This document shows positions 36,201-51,200 of a stretch of DNA of 64,000 nt, in pieces (the first letter of the stretch is position 1; each line of letters begins with the position of its first letter). The notes below the pieces were generated by a model. That model made no database searches. It worked only from the letters and a program-made list of their open reading frames with translations, and was not told the origin of the DNA. The DNA comes from Trichobilharzia szidati (Eukaryota > Platyhelminthes > Trematoda > Strigeidida > Schistosomatidae). Position numbers and translations under genes: made by a program. The stretch is from the NCBI GenBank assembly GCA_944472155.2, contig OX235279.1:121574110-121638109 (forward strand). Direction: 5' to 3'.

Positions 36201-39200
36201 AATATGATTTTCAGTAGACTGATAAAATCCCTGAATAGTAAAAACATCTCTGAATCCATTGGTAAATATGGGTTGTTATTTTTTGATTCATCTTATTCTT
36301 GCTAAACTGACTCCATGGACAAAAGAATGCGTTCACAGGTTCACAGTGTCACACACAGCAAAACTGAAGCTATTGATGTTTTATGTCAAAGCTGTACTTT
36401 TTGTCATATTCCATTTCTTGTATTTTCACTTTAAAATTCATTAACAAGCATAAATGTTGGGATTAAAGTAGACTTGTTGGTTGTTCATAGAACGTAGGTA
36501 TTATTTGAAAGCTTTTTTCCGAGCTTCGAGTACGAACGGTAAAATCAACACCTACTCGGATGCAAGTGCACCTAACTGGCAAACAGTAAACAAAATTAAA
36601 TACGCCTCCTGGATTTAACTCCTAACCGCAAATAAGTACTACGTCATGCTTTACAAACAAGCTGATACTGAGCAGATTTTATCAATGTGAGCTAATTCCT
36701 TTGCAAACTGACATACTCTCAAAATGTTTAGAAATAATAATAACAAGGTAACTGGAATATGTGATACTAGACATTAGTAATTCGACTATCACCATATCTT
36801 TGTTGTTCATATATGAGGGAATAAATAGTGAGGCTTAAGAGTAAAGTGTAAAACATCAAGTGCAAAAGTGAAAACGTAGGCGAAATTAAGTTGTGTTTTT
36901 TTTTCTGTGCCATATCCTACAGTAATAATTTATGCACTTCTAATTCTGCTTTTCGTTGTTATTCATTTTTAAAACCTACAGACATATGGCAGTCCAAACA
37001 AAAGTTTAATGGGTGTTCATTTACAGCGTGGTAAGTGCATAATGCATTCACTAAAATGATTCAAAATCAAGTGTTGCTTTTTGTTGATCTAAAAATGATG
37101 ACTTACAATATCGTTCAGATATTCATCAATAATTTCTCTTGCTCATTTAGGCATTTAGTAGTAGATTTAAGTAGTAAATACACTTTCGTTTGTCATAGAT
37201 ATTTGTTTGTGTGCTGATTGACAGCAATAACGATCCTAATTGCTGTCTTAAACTTCACTCCAAAATTTGATAGACACTTGTTGATTTTATAATACTAGTC
37301 AGATTAATCAGTGTCGCTTTTTTAAAATGTACACTTTTTAAATTAAAAAAATAACTTCTATGGGAAGTTATGAAAGCTCAACTATCTCAACTGATACACC
37401 AATATAGACAAATAAGTCAACAAATGTTCCTCTATGGAAATGAACTGTTGCACATTCCATAGGAACAGATGGTGAACTATGCTTGAGAAGGTTGAAGACC
37501 GCAAGGATTTTGGTGTACAAATCGATCATATGACGTGAATATGAAGGCAAAAGACTAACTGAAACATCTGGTAGCTAGCTCTTTCCCTCAGGATGCCTGG
37601 CGTTCTGAAAAATGAACAAATCTATCCGATAAGTGAATGATTAGAGGCATTGAAGGGAAAGAATACTCGACCTGTTCTCAGACTTTCAATAGGTGAGAAG
37701 CTTAACTCGTTTAAATGGAGTGGAGAGTTTAGCACTAGATATGAGTACTAAATGAGCGGAAACAGCGCTATGGGATGAACCAAGCGTTCACTTAACAGGC
37801 TTAACGGGATGGTCATGATATACCACAAAAGACATTGGTTAGTCCAGATAGCAGGACAGTGGGCATAGAAGTTGGAGACTGCTAAGGAGTGTGTAATAAC
37901 TCACCTGCCGAAACAATCAACCCTGAAAATGGATGGTGCTCGAGTGTTAGCCCTATGCCGTACCGTTTCTGCAACCTGGGTGTAAGAAGTGTGAAGGCAA
38001 ACTGACTTGCTCCAGGCATGGAATGGCGGCGATGGGTTGGAGGGTCATCATAGCTAGCCACAAGCGTCTAGCGTAAGCCTATGTGAAACAAACATGGGTG
38101 CAAATCTTGGAAGCATTAGAAAATATTCAAATGGGGAGCCTGAAGGCCGAAGTAGAGAAGGGTTCCATTGGAACAACAGCTGGCCACGAATCAGGCGGTC
38201 CTAAGTGGTCCAGTATTTCAGAACAGAGACGGGGTGACTGACACTGTCCTCTTTTATGCCTTGTTCGCACTGCTGTTAAAGTGCACTGGTGCAACACAGC
38301 CTTCTGTAGCGAAAGAAATCGGTTTAATATTATCAACCCTGTTTACGGAGATTGATGCGTCTTGGATCTATGATTCATGATGTTTCCAGCGCTGTAATGT
38401 GAACGGACTCAGAAACGTCAGTAGGAATTCTGTGAACAGTCCCATATTCATTATTAGTAGTAAATCAATCTCCTGACATAGGCTTGTTCAGAGATAAGGA
38501 GCTAGTCTTCGTAAAGCTGCATCCTTCTTGTAGTGTCTGGAACTCTCGTATTCACCCTTGAAAATCTGGGTCAAGGGATACAGTTTTCGTTGCAGGCTAC
38601 ACCCGTTTTCATAGCAGATTTCCAGGGTGATCAAATCCTGGTAGTTGAACGATGTCTGTAACGGAAGTCGGCAAACTGAATGCGTAACTTTGGGGGAAGG
38701 ATTGGCTCTAAGGGTCGAGTCAGACAGGCAGAAATCAGATACGTATGGTTCAAGTTAGTGGCTGGTTTCTTTGCTTCTCTGTATGCTTCGGTGCATTCCG
38801 TATCCGACACGAGGCTGAGAAAGCTTATGTATTCCTTTTGTTTTGTGGACAGGACCATGTTTTTGGCTAGGCCCATTAGGTCTGGTTTTAGGACAGAACA
38901 ATAATCATAAACATTGCTCCGAACTTCGGGGTATAGGGATCAACACGACATCTACATGTGATATGAGTGTGAGGATACTAAACCGTTTGTAGACGACTCA
39001 GTGTTTTGTCAGAGAGACGTAAGTGCACTGACAGCTATCACACTGCGAGGTATTGAGTCCTATCTATGACTTGACGTAATACTAGAATAGTAGAACGAAC
39101 AATGACGAGTGCCGGGAAAATTAAAAATAGTCGGATGAAGATCGGTAATAGTTACTAGGATTATGAAGATGAGGAAGTATACATAAATATACATACATCT

Positions 39201-42200
39201 GATAAAACCATTGGTTCTTAACATGTTCCGGACTTTAGCCAAAAAGGCTATATCTCTGTAGGCCAGCCAGCAGTTTCATGGATTGTCACCATGCTTCAGT
39301 ACGACAACGCTTAATATTCTTCAGACTTAATGGTACTTCAACTAGAATCTCTTATTTCGGCAAATATTTGCCTGTTATGCTCAACAGAAGTTTCAAACAA
39401 CTCGGTGAATATTTATAATCATACTGGTGGACATGTGTTTTTTCCCTGGCACTCTACTTTCTACGGAATGCACGAAGAATGTCAAATGATCAAGCATTGA
39501 AAGTGTTTCAAATATTCTCCTCATTTATAGTATATCTGGCTAATTTTATCACTAAGTAAAGAATACAGTTACAAGTGAAATCACGTGAAATTGAAAATAA
39601 CTAAGTGAAAACAAATCACTAACTCTCTATGCCGTTAATCTTAGCTGTATTACAAACCCGAACTACCTAGGCTCTCTCTTCAAACAGTCAACAATGAATA
39701 GCTGTAATAACTGAATGATAGGCACAACAATGAGTGAAATTGATATACTTGTAGTAATTGCTAATGGCCTACATAAACTACAAAATTTAACAAGATTATT
39801 TTTAACCAAATAATAGTCGGTTAAATAAAATTATATATGTTCGCCTTGCTGATGAGTGCCAACTAGCACGAAACCTAGGTCCAAGGCTTCCTGCTGATTA
39901 CCTCCAACCATCTAATACCAACAATTCGCAGTGCACCATGATGGTGAGCCACCTAGATTGGTGGCCATATTGCAAGCTTGACTGATAGAAATCATTCTAC
40001 ACCGAAGATAGGACTAGACACATTACACTAGTTACTGACTAGTGTTCAATCAAAAATTAGCTTAACTGTAAATGCAACTATTTCAACTGAAATGCAAACA
40101 TATATGTCAGTAGTTTATGGCTTACGACTTTCAAATTTATAATCCGCATACGTCGAGAATGTGATCAAGTCCTAAGCACATTTTAACAACGCTTTAGACT
40201 GATAATTGATAAAACGCAGCTGTCACTCATCAAATTGTTTGGAGGAATGAATGATGGACTTTTAGGCTGTTGACTGATCAGTTAGAGAAGACTAAACGAC
40301 TTCTGAGCACTTGTGTATCCTATCTATACATATATTATCTTTCATTCTTAAGAGTTCGGTGACATGTAACACTGAAGATAAAATATTTATTAGGCGAAAC
40401 AAGTGCCACAATATTATTTAGAAAAATACCAGTTTGTGAAAAGGTTTTTAACAAATAAATAAAACATTTGAAATTCGTATTTCAGTACGTATGTTGTTTT
40501 ACAAATATGGTGATAGTGAACACAAATGAATATAAGGAAAAGGTGTATTTCGTTAACCAACAGTATTCCTGATTAAAGACAGCCTTCATCAAATTTTGCA
40601 TACAATGTATTCCACTATTGCGTTTTCCGATCTCACTCTGGTTCACAGAACGAAAATGCTTTAAAATGAACATACCCTGAGTTATTTGGCGGGAATTGAG
40701 CAATCATAATGCCTGCTTATATGTATTATTTCTATTTGCTAAGTCTCAAACACTGAGGGAAAAGCACTTTAAGTATTCTAGTATTATATTGCAAAAAAGT
40801 CATATCTTTTTAATAAGCACTCCAAATGTATATTAATTTCTACTCCTTGTCATGTGGTTTTTTTTAAATTATATTTAGCCTTGGTGATCATGTCTATAAT
40901 GTGTATGCCGTGTTGGTCATTCTATCTATGCATTGAACCGATACTACTCGCAATGAAACAAAACCCTTTAATAGCCAGGTAGGTTTAATTTAATTGAGCA
41001 TTTATTATTTTTTTTAAACAAAATATTCGTAGTTAGTGAGATCTTCTGATATAGGATTTTCTTCACTAGTTAAAAAAATCTCTGTGCAATTATTATGGAA
41101 GCTGGAGGAATTTGCTTAGTCTCTGTAAAAGTTAAATTTGCAACCGAACGATTACCGGCTAGATTTCAAATGAAATGAGTAATTTTCGATTGAGAATCAA
41201 CTAAATGGTGATGATGAGGTCCTTAGTTATGTTCTGCTCGTCCTACAAAAAACTTCAGAGTTTGAAGTGAAACTGAAACATGATCAACAGAGCCCTGAAA
41301 AAGGTATTATATGGTTCGATTTTTGCTCTGGGTTCTCCAGAATCCTGATATTTTGGTACAACTTCATTTGAATATTTTCCCATAGTGACTATTTTGTTCA
41401 TTTCACGTTTAATAATGAACGAGAGGCATTACATACTGTGTGTACATGAACCACAAAAGTGAAAAAATGAATTTCCTGTAAGTATTAATTTACTTGAACT
41501 TACATTTGGTCGTAAAAATATGAAAAGTTTAGTCATACAACGTATGAATCCCTCCTTTAATGTGGTTCACTTTAATTCGAAAATGGTGAAAACTTATGCA
41601 CTACAGACTTCAGAAAATATCTCAAACACAGAGGATCAATGATAACACCGCAATGCAGCCATTTGTTCCATGATTTACATGTGAACTGATTCAGAAAAAT
41701 TCAGAGATATTGTTTATATCACACCGCTTGTAGGTTTATCACTTTTGATGAAATTTTCTTCAGTAGGCGTCCTTCAGCAAAAGCTGTCTCAAACTCTCAA
41801 TGAGATGAAATAATTCTTGTGATATTGGTTAGCCAGAATTTGGTTTTGCCATTATTGTTGTCAGCATGGAAAGTATTAACTCAAAAGACGAAATGTTAAA
41901 CAATAGACCGAAAAAATTTCACTCATATCTACACACCAAAGAGAATACACAGACTGTTTTATTTGGCTTGAAGCGATAAAACCCACCACCTATTGAACCC
42001 TTACTGTCTTTTAATTTTGAAAACTATTCATCGAGAGTACGAGATATGGTCTAGTTAATGACGACAAGTGGTGGAGGCCAAGTTGCTCACTTGGTCCTGT
42101 TTAGGATTCGTCAGCCCGATGCACGTGCATCTCCACTAAGTGATAGTGTATGAACTCAGACTCGAATCAAGTAACCACAATTTCAAATGTCAAAGTGTCA

Positions 42201-45200
42201 TTCGCCAGACCACTGGGTCACAAAAGCCACGTCTTGTGCAACGCATATAATTTCATATTAGTTTTCAAGTTGATTTTTGTATTTCTCGTTGACTGATTGT
42301 ACGATCTCTGTTAACTTATAGACTTCTGGTACGGTGCTTTAAAGGTGTTATTTTTGGAGACCAGCATGTACCAACTAATAACATACCATTTTGTATGAAT
42401 ACTGGTCTTCTGAAATTGTGTTTTTATTGCTTCTCAATAAATAAAAGTCGTTTAGTTGTTGAATAAACCTATATGAAAGGCATTCATGACTTTTTATCTT
42501 CAACAGGCACTTTTATTTTGAACCAAGTTAACAAGAAGTTTTGTATTTATCAATTTTGAAACAACCTGTAAAATAAAGATTGAAAAAACTAAAACAATGT
42601 CTCCTAACTATATGTTTGTTCGAATATTAAATGCATTTGATATAACATAATGCGACGGATTCTTTTACTGTTAAATGGGTTCCTATAGTTCTATTAACCT
42701 CAAATTGGTTAAATTTTCTTTGTGTCACACATTTTGTTTTCTAAAATCACACAAACAGACTTTGTGAACTATATTTCTTCTAAAAAGTACTTTGAAGCGT
42801 TCATCATTAATGATATTTCTCTGATGAATTGATCACTTTCACAAGTTCATTTATAAATGTCTGTAAACTAGCGTGAAAAGCAGCATGCAATATGCCTGAT
42901 TGTTCAGCGTTACTTTTGATATTATGTCCACAGTTATCTTGTATAGCAATACGCCTTTAAAATGCTACTCACTTCTGATATAATCATAAGAACTACTGCG
43001 TGTCACATCTAATTCGCTTCGTCTTAGCCTAAAGCTTAAATCGTCTGAGTTTAATCTAACCAAGCTTAAAACGTAAGATTTTTGTTGCATCACTCATTTT
43101 TTTTTCACGCCAACAGTTGGTTGAGATTATTCTCCTTGACATTTTGACAGTTTTATTGTGCATATCGTGCATATTCCATCATATGTTTGTCTGCTGAACC
43201 TACCAGGTAGATTACACTTCTTTTTTCTGTACGAACTTGAAGTTCCACAGAATGTTTTTTTTAAAAAGATACCTTAGTTTAAAACAGTTAGTCCCTCTTA
43301 TAAATTTGGATAACTTTATAGAAGACGGAGATTATCTGAAAAATGTGATGTATTTGCGCTATACATTTCGAACAATCTGACCACACATTTACTTGTCAAG
43401 TCGATATATATGAAAAAGTTAAATTAAACAAAGTGACAAAAAAAGGATTTAAGAATGATTAACACAACGTTTGGTAATCAAATCAAATAAGGATTACCAA
43501 GGTAGGTTAGGAGTAATAATAAACTGTTTTTGAATACACAGGGGGGAGGCTTAAGTTTATAAATAGCTATAGCCTCGGCGTATTTCAATAAGCGCCCTGG
43601 ACCGTTTTTATAGATGACCTTAAAGGCTGAGTTAACATCAATCTTATGGTTCATCTCGATTAAGTGTTTAGCTATAGACGAGGTTGGTAGTCTGACACCT
43701 GCATCTATTGGTTTTTTCACAGTTCATTTGTTTTTCTAGCCATTTTGGGATATGCTCTCCCACCGTCACATGCAAAGCACGACTACACGAAAATTGGTAG
43801 TGTGAGATGTGGCATAATCACTTGTGCACTTCTGAGGTTTGCAGTGGAGCATATTTTTAGTTTTTTCGACAATTACAAGCTGGGCTGCATAATAGGTTCT
43901 ACGGACGATCGAATTTAACCTTTGTCTCAAAATCCTACTGTTTATTTCCCCGTTACATGGTAATTTGATGAAAACATTTTTCTTAGAGGCGGTATGGATT
44001 GTAGGTTTGGAGACTAATTGACTTCTACACCTGTTTGAAAATTTTAAAGGATATCCGTTTTCAACAAGAATATCCATCAATATTTCGTTTTCTTTGACTA
44101 TGACATCAGCCGTACAAACAATTCCAACACTGGTGTGAACACGGGCAGTAATTTTGCTCGAAATATTACCAATAACAAAACTTATCATTGTGTGTAAACT
44201 ATTAAAATATAATTATACTTTATTTGACGTTGAATCCTCTTAAATAGACATTTCACCAAGCCTCTCTTATACTGTAATGGACAGAAACTGTGAAAACTAA
44301 GGTACTGCCCTGTCCAAGTGGGCTTTCTGTAGATTGATCGTCTTATTGGACCATCATTTCACCTTCGTTCATCACACACTACATCAATGGCAGTGTTCTA
44401 ATCAGAGACTATTCCAGATAGTGAGAATCTTGTTTGAAATCACATGTCCCGTAGTTTTGTACTTATCGGTAACATCATTCACGTTATTTGTGTAGCTATC
44501 AAATAAACCTGGTGTCCCGAAATACATGACATCACCTGGTTTCATTATGGATAAAATTTTATTTTGATTAAGTCACATAGTGTTATACCGTATTATATAT
44601 TGATGACGTTTCGAGCACAATTTATTGGTTCTGATCATATCAAGGCACTCACATAACTTTTTTGCTTCATTTATACACATCAGTAGAATTGATTAGACAT
44701 TTGAATAAAATTAATATAAGTCTTGCGTGAAACAGAAAGGAAGATAAAGTACATTTGGAACCAATATTAGTGTTACCAATAAAATACAATAGGATGGGAA
44801 ATAAGACGAGTGTTGACTGACAACATAATGGAATTATACTCTACCACAGTGCCCAAGTTTTATCCTTATATCACCTATTTATTAAATGTGTAATAGATGT
44901 GTAATAGGCTGAAAACCACCACCCACTGTCCACTAATTATTTGTCAAAATACATGCTACACTTGTCCACTCAACTTTGTGGATTGATTAAAGGTCAAATA
45001 GTTTAAAAAGCAAACAAGCAATAATTAACCGTAGTTCGTTGACAAATTTTAGCCAAAAACTGTCTACTTCAAAAATAAATGATTCCATGGATATTTTAGA
45101 CTCTGATTACAGTGCCATGCAATGTCACACGTGTGTTTCCTACTATTTGAGACTCTTTCTCGCTGTATACCTACAATTTTATTGATTCCGTCATTGAGAC

Positions 45201-48200
45201 TCAAACTGACCAACTGACCACCATCTGAAAAAAATTAGATAATTATCCATTTAAACATCAGCGTCACGATAGCCACTCTGCATTAACACTTTTGTCAGTT
45301 TGTTGGCGGAATTTCCAATGTTCTCTATCGGTTAATATACAGGAGCGAATTGATTAGTGCCTGCTGGCGCAATGCTTATTATGACACCACATAGAAAACT
45401 ATTGAAGACTAAATTGTATGTAACAGGTCTACATGAAGTCGAACTAAACTTGTGTATTGCTGTTCATTCAAAGTGTTTTAAATTTGTATACCAGGCAGTG
45501 AACCTACTTATATGCTGAAAAGGTATCTTTAAAAGAAGGTTAAGTCGTTTTTCGACATAAAGCAGAAGAATTAAAGTAAATAAAGTGAATACTATTGTAT
45601 AACACTCTTCTGTGTGAAACATGACCGAATATTTTAGCATAGGCTTTAATGGTATTAGGTGTGTTCCAGTACAGCGTTTTCAGTAATAAGAAGTACTTTG
45701 AGAAATGGTATGATTAAATCTATCGACTGATTAGATCTAATGAGCGCCTTTTGATAACAAGGTATGGATATTTTGGAGCATCGTTTGATGTGTGTTCACT
45801 ACGGGATCTGACAGAGAGTGAACAGCTGACCAGTACATCCACAAAGACATGAAATAAACCTGGTTGTCTTCGGTTAGGATTTTGAAAACGATATTACTCA
45901 CGCCAGTTACATGTAACTGTCATAAGACGATACTGTTCTGTCAAATACCTCTTCAGTAAGTGGTTGAAACCGAATTCTTTACTCTAAACGTTTAGGTTAA
46001 TGAGAACTGTTGATATTCCTAACTGTTTTATGGGGATCACAAGCTGATTTGTAGTAGACTGCTGATTCTAACAGGCTGCTTCAAGAAGAGTAACTACCTA
46101 GTCACTAAATCTTAAAATACAGTCTTAATCAGTCCATCATTGAGTTGACCTCGTGAAGGCGTTTCATTTTTTGTCCTCCTGCATTCAGTAAGGTGCAGCA
46201 AAATATGTCAAGGGATCACAGCATTCTTTTGCTATCCTGATACTGATTCGTATAAATGATAGTTCTTCTGTATCAATTTTGTGAGTGTGTTCGCTTTCAG
46301 TTCATATTGTGTTTTTTTTTCTTATTTGTGAGGAAACGCCTGAACATTTGCGTATTTTATCAAGAAACGTTTAAACATATGCTAGGAATTTCAAAACTAC
46401 AGCTTTTACTTATATCACTGAAGACTGAACACCTTTAAATTATATCAGATTTCATTTCTTCTACACTTCCCTCTTATTTTCCATTGTAGAAAGACATCTG
46501 ACTACTTACTGTTTATGATGCCGGGATTATATGTAAGTGATGACTTTATTTCTGTTGTAAAATAATATTAACTACTAATTAGCCAGTTAGTAATTAATTT
46601 GTTTATCTCCTAATTTCCATGAAGTTCGCTGCCATCGGTCAAGTTTTAACGAAATATGTTCAAAGTCAAGTGAGTCTAAAAATTCATTTTTCAGTGGTAA
46701 CAATAATAATAATGAACCAAAATTATGCAGAAATCTTTTCATTTTATAAGATGAATGAATACAGAAACATTTTGATACAGTAAATATATCATTCATAAAT
46801 GGCTTTCACTACTCCTGAACAATAGAAAGACCTAGTTAAAGCTTCATAAGGATAATGACTGTCGACGAATTTATGAATTATACTTTTCATATACTTCATC
46901 AAAGCTAACTGATGTGTCGGTAGGTGAAATTTCCAAGGCCCCGTATAATTGAAGCATAGTGTAATGAAAAATATGACTGGTATTTGTCTTCAATGCATGA
47001 TTTTATTAAAAGTAATAAGAACCGGCATCTAGAACATTCTCATTTCAGTTGTTCGCTGAATACTAGGTGAAACTCTATCAAAAGGCATGTGTCACTTCTA
47101 GTCATAAATATTTATCGATACTGAACAACTCTGTGAACCTGACAATAGTAAAGCACTCAATTAATGAACGAATATAAGACATTTTATTGTCAAAAGAATG
47201 GATACTGAACAAAGACTACTCTTTTCGATAAATTCATCATCAGGCTCTACAGTTATATATACATTATAGTGAATGAATGAATTAGTGTTATGAACGACAT
47301 TAATGTTTAAATAACATATAATCAGAAATATTGATAGATTACAGCTGAATAGCACCAACATAAAATAAGCTGAATGTCAGAAGAATTAGGAAAGATAATA
47401 TTGCAAATTCATGAGTTTATAGTTTCTGCTGAGGGCGAGGGGAGTAGTAGGGGTTGGACTTGTTCCTTTAGAACACAGAGCACAGGTTGTTTGAGGCGAA
47501 TTGCAATAGCTTCTGCTGTTTGGAGTATGCGGTGCTTCGATGATTTCGGTAATTTGTTAGGCACCCGATATATTATATAGAAGGATTCTTCTACGCTGGC
47601 TTTGTGACCGGTTTGCACCAGATGGTCTAATATCGAGCTGTTAATACTTTTAACTACACCTTTACTTAGCCATAGTGGGAGATGTTCTCGAGCACGAAAA
47701 ATCAAGTTCCTAGAGCAACGGCCAATATAACTCGCTCCACAAGCGCAGTTGAATTGATAGATACAATTGTACTGTTATAAAGTTTGCTGGATTCTCGGCT
47801 CTTATCTATGGCATTACAGCATAAAACTTAGCACGGGTAGTAGATATGTGGAAAAAACAATAATTATAAATCGTAAACTTTCATTTACTTTGTTTTCTAT
47901 CAAAAGTGACAAAAGTCAATAAGAGTGGAGGTTCTTGAAGCGTCTTAATATAATAACATCATATTCAAAACCACTCTAAAGTCAGTAGGTCACACAAAAC
48001 CATAAAACAGGAGTTAACCACTTCAATTTTAAAATTTATTACGACTGACAAAAAAGTACTAAACTGTGCTCAACTAAAAGTTTTGCTTAGAAAAACTAAG
48101 AACCACAAAAATTAAGGCGAACTTCAAACTTTGGCGCGATGATAAGTTTATTTATACGGATTCGGTATGAAATTTCGGTGCATTTCATTGTCGTTAAGAG

Positions 48201-51200
48201 AAGATAAATTATATTCAAAACCAACAAGACTGGTTTTCGTAGTACAGCGACTGCTTAAAGCGTCAACACGCAAACCTGTGTTGTCTGACTAACTAGACTT
48301 CTGCATAACAATCTGCCTTTACCAGTTTTTTTATGAATAGTCGTAAATGTTGACTCTTTCAGCGTTCCTCTGAAAGGTCAGTTTCAAAATGTTGTGGGAA
48401 ATAGTACTAGATCGATCGGAAATCAATATGAAATCATCACTGACGTCATTTTAATTCATGCAACAGTAAGCAAGAAAGAACAGTGACCATCGCAATATAA
48501 GAACTGAAGACACTTGGTTATAGTGTAAATAAGACAACATTCTATTATTTATTTTTTTATTTTATTATAGCTTGATTCCACACCATATTTTTGGTACAAG
48601 TATGAAATTTTCAGCATGCGATATCGGTAGCCCAAATTTAGCAGGCCGACCATAGATATCAGGTGTGCGTCGGCGGGGAAATCGAACCTCGGACCATGTG
48701 CATGGTCGGCGAGAGTCCTAACCGCTGTGCCTCCGACGCAGTCTACATGTATGTAAAAACCAAGTTCAGACTTAATAGTTCGAAATAATTTTAGCATTGG
48801 GTATCTGATATTCTAGCGTGACACTCGAATATGGATAAACGTTTCTTACCTACTTAACTATCCACTGACATCATTAAGAACATTTAACAAAGTAAATTTA
48901 TCATGAATAACATTGACAACATGCATTGAATTATTCTGTATTTTAGAATCGTGTCTATATCCCTCTGGTAATCGGGATTCTGACGAATTTGTTCAATGCT
49001 ATGCTGCATTATGTTCTTTTATTTGTTTTTCAAATCGGAGTAAGGTAAGCTAAGCCATGTCTGTTGAATTCATGTGTGCATTTTTACTAAGTTCTAAAGA
49101 CTGATTATGTTAATTACCGAGCCCAGAGATTCAAGCAGATTATAAATCCTGGTGCCTACCAAAAGCGTTCATGATCGTTATTTCAGTATGGTGATGATTG
49201 AATACCACAAATATCTAGTGAGTGTAAAAATTAAGCTTTATATAAGCAAAGTACCACACAATTCTCACTAACCCAGATAATATTTATTTCTGGAAATAAG
49301 ACAAAGTAAATAGGTAATTTAATCAATAGAAGTAGTTCTCTTAGCGAAAAAAACTATTTTGCTTGCTCGAATTTTAAATCTTCTGTTAAGTTCAGTGGAT
49401 ACAGATATCTTGGTATCATACAAAATCATTATGATCGCGAAAGTTCGAACATATAGTGAGTAACAAAAGTTGTGCGTCGGTGGCATATTCGTAGAGTGCT
49501 CACCGACAACGCAGATGGTTCGGGGTTCGATCCCAGGCCGACGCACTCCTTTACCTCGCTAAGCCAGTAGTAAGACTGGTAAGGAGGGAAGGTCGGGCAT
49601 GAGGTTAGCAACCCCATCCTGTAAAAATGACCACCACTGCCTCCAGTTTGAAGTCCTATGTTCCACTGGGAACGTAAAGGAATAAAAGAAGTTGTGAATT
49701 TAAAAAAGAACAGATAGTGATCACTACACAAAATATTTAGTCATACATTTTATAAGCAATCAATACTTTTGTTCTTTTCCTAGAGGTTCGGCTATTTCTC
49801 AATCATTTGCTTACTTGTTTCAATGCCTTTGCTTCCTGCCATATATTATTATGTTGGAGAGATCTGGAGTGACGTGGAAAGGTAAATTGTCATTTTTCAT
49901 AGTATTTATTAAGTTTGACGTATTGTACAACTTCAGTATGCATATAAGAGTATTTATATCTCTAAATGTAAATGTGAATTCCTTCACCTCTGTTATCATT
50001 CAGAATCAGAACCATTCAATAGTAATATTTATGGTTCAGAACTACTAACTATTCACCGTCTGATCTCAATGAGAAGTAGTATATTTCTTATAGATCGCCT
50101 AGAACCTTTCGCCTATACAATACGGTACACCTATTTTGTGCCAGTCAGAAAAATTAGGCTAAATGTGAAGATAACTGCCTAATGTAGTGAAAGTATGGAT
50201 TGAGGATCTTATCGTTTAATCAATTACCTGTAGGTCTTATTTCAAATTCCAAATGTACATGATTGTTTGTCTGTTCCGGTGACTCCTTTTTGTTGATTTA
50301 TCTGAACCAAACTGACACCTTTCTGTCAGCATTTTGGTTCCTTGAATAGATACCATGGTATCGCCTTTAGTTTTAATCTAATATTATTTGTTTGATGATA
50401 GCTAGCAGAGAAATACCGGAGGTGCATTTGTTTTGTTTGAAGCCTGGCGGCTAGAATTCATTTCTCCTGAGGAATTTACGGATTTTTTTCATAACTATTT
50501 TCTAGGTTGGTCAAGTGAACTCTGGCTTGATTGGGGTAAATGGTTTAAACTCGCAATGCCTGGTGTTGTTATGATTACACTTGAGTGGAGTATTTTTGAA
50601 ATCGGCAGCATTATTTCAGGTAGGCTATGATGCATAGTTTATTTTTCTAAAAATAATTTGTGTATTTAGACTTACACTACTTCTAAACAACTAAGGATGA
50701 TTACAGCACATTTCTCTCATTACTTAACAAGACACTGTCAGTATTCAAGTATTGGTTTGTAGGGATTTGGTTGATTGGTTACAGGATTTCATCATGAGCT
50801 GACATTGGTTAGAGAACCATTGGAAAACCAGCTGGGAGTACTGGACAGCTGTCTCTTCCATCCTAGTTTGGGACTCTTCAGCAGTATGCACCCAGTGGGG
50901 CTAGAACTCAGGACCTTCTGGTTACAAGGCGAGCTCGTATACCATTAAGCCACTAGGGCCCGATCCAATGGCCCATGAATTCTAACTTCTGCCAATTCAC
51001 GATATAGCACAACCGCTAGCCAATGTCTTCGGCGAGTATATTTCCTCACACCTACCTGAATAGGGCCAGGTAGGTAGTAATCTGGGGTTCCAGTGGGGAG
51101 TTGTGCCCAGTAGGGTGAAGCCGGTCGGGTGTGAGGAAATATACTCGCCGAAGACATTGGCTAGCGGTTGCGCTATATCGTGAATTGGCAGAAGTTAGAA

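Noticed and set aside
38168..38904. Plus frames of 70-74 codons that look moderately protein-like.
   Set aside because: They lie within the 28S rRNA pseudogene; GC-richer rRNA sequence produces such frames.
43155..43290. Frame LPGRLHFFFLYELEVPQN, first taken for the missing MATE TM4 exon.
   Set aside because: Phases do not join exons 5 and 8 and the donor is poor; the exons at 46490 and 46625 fit phase, splice sites and family motif.
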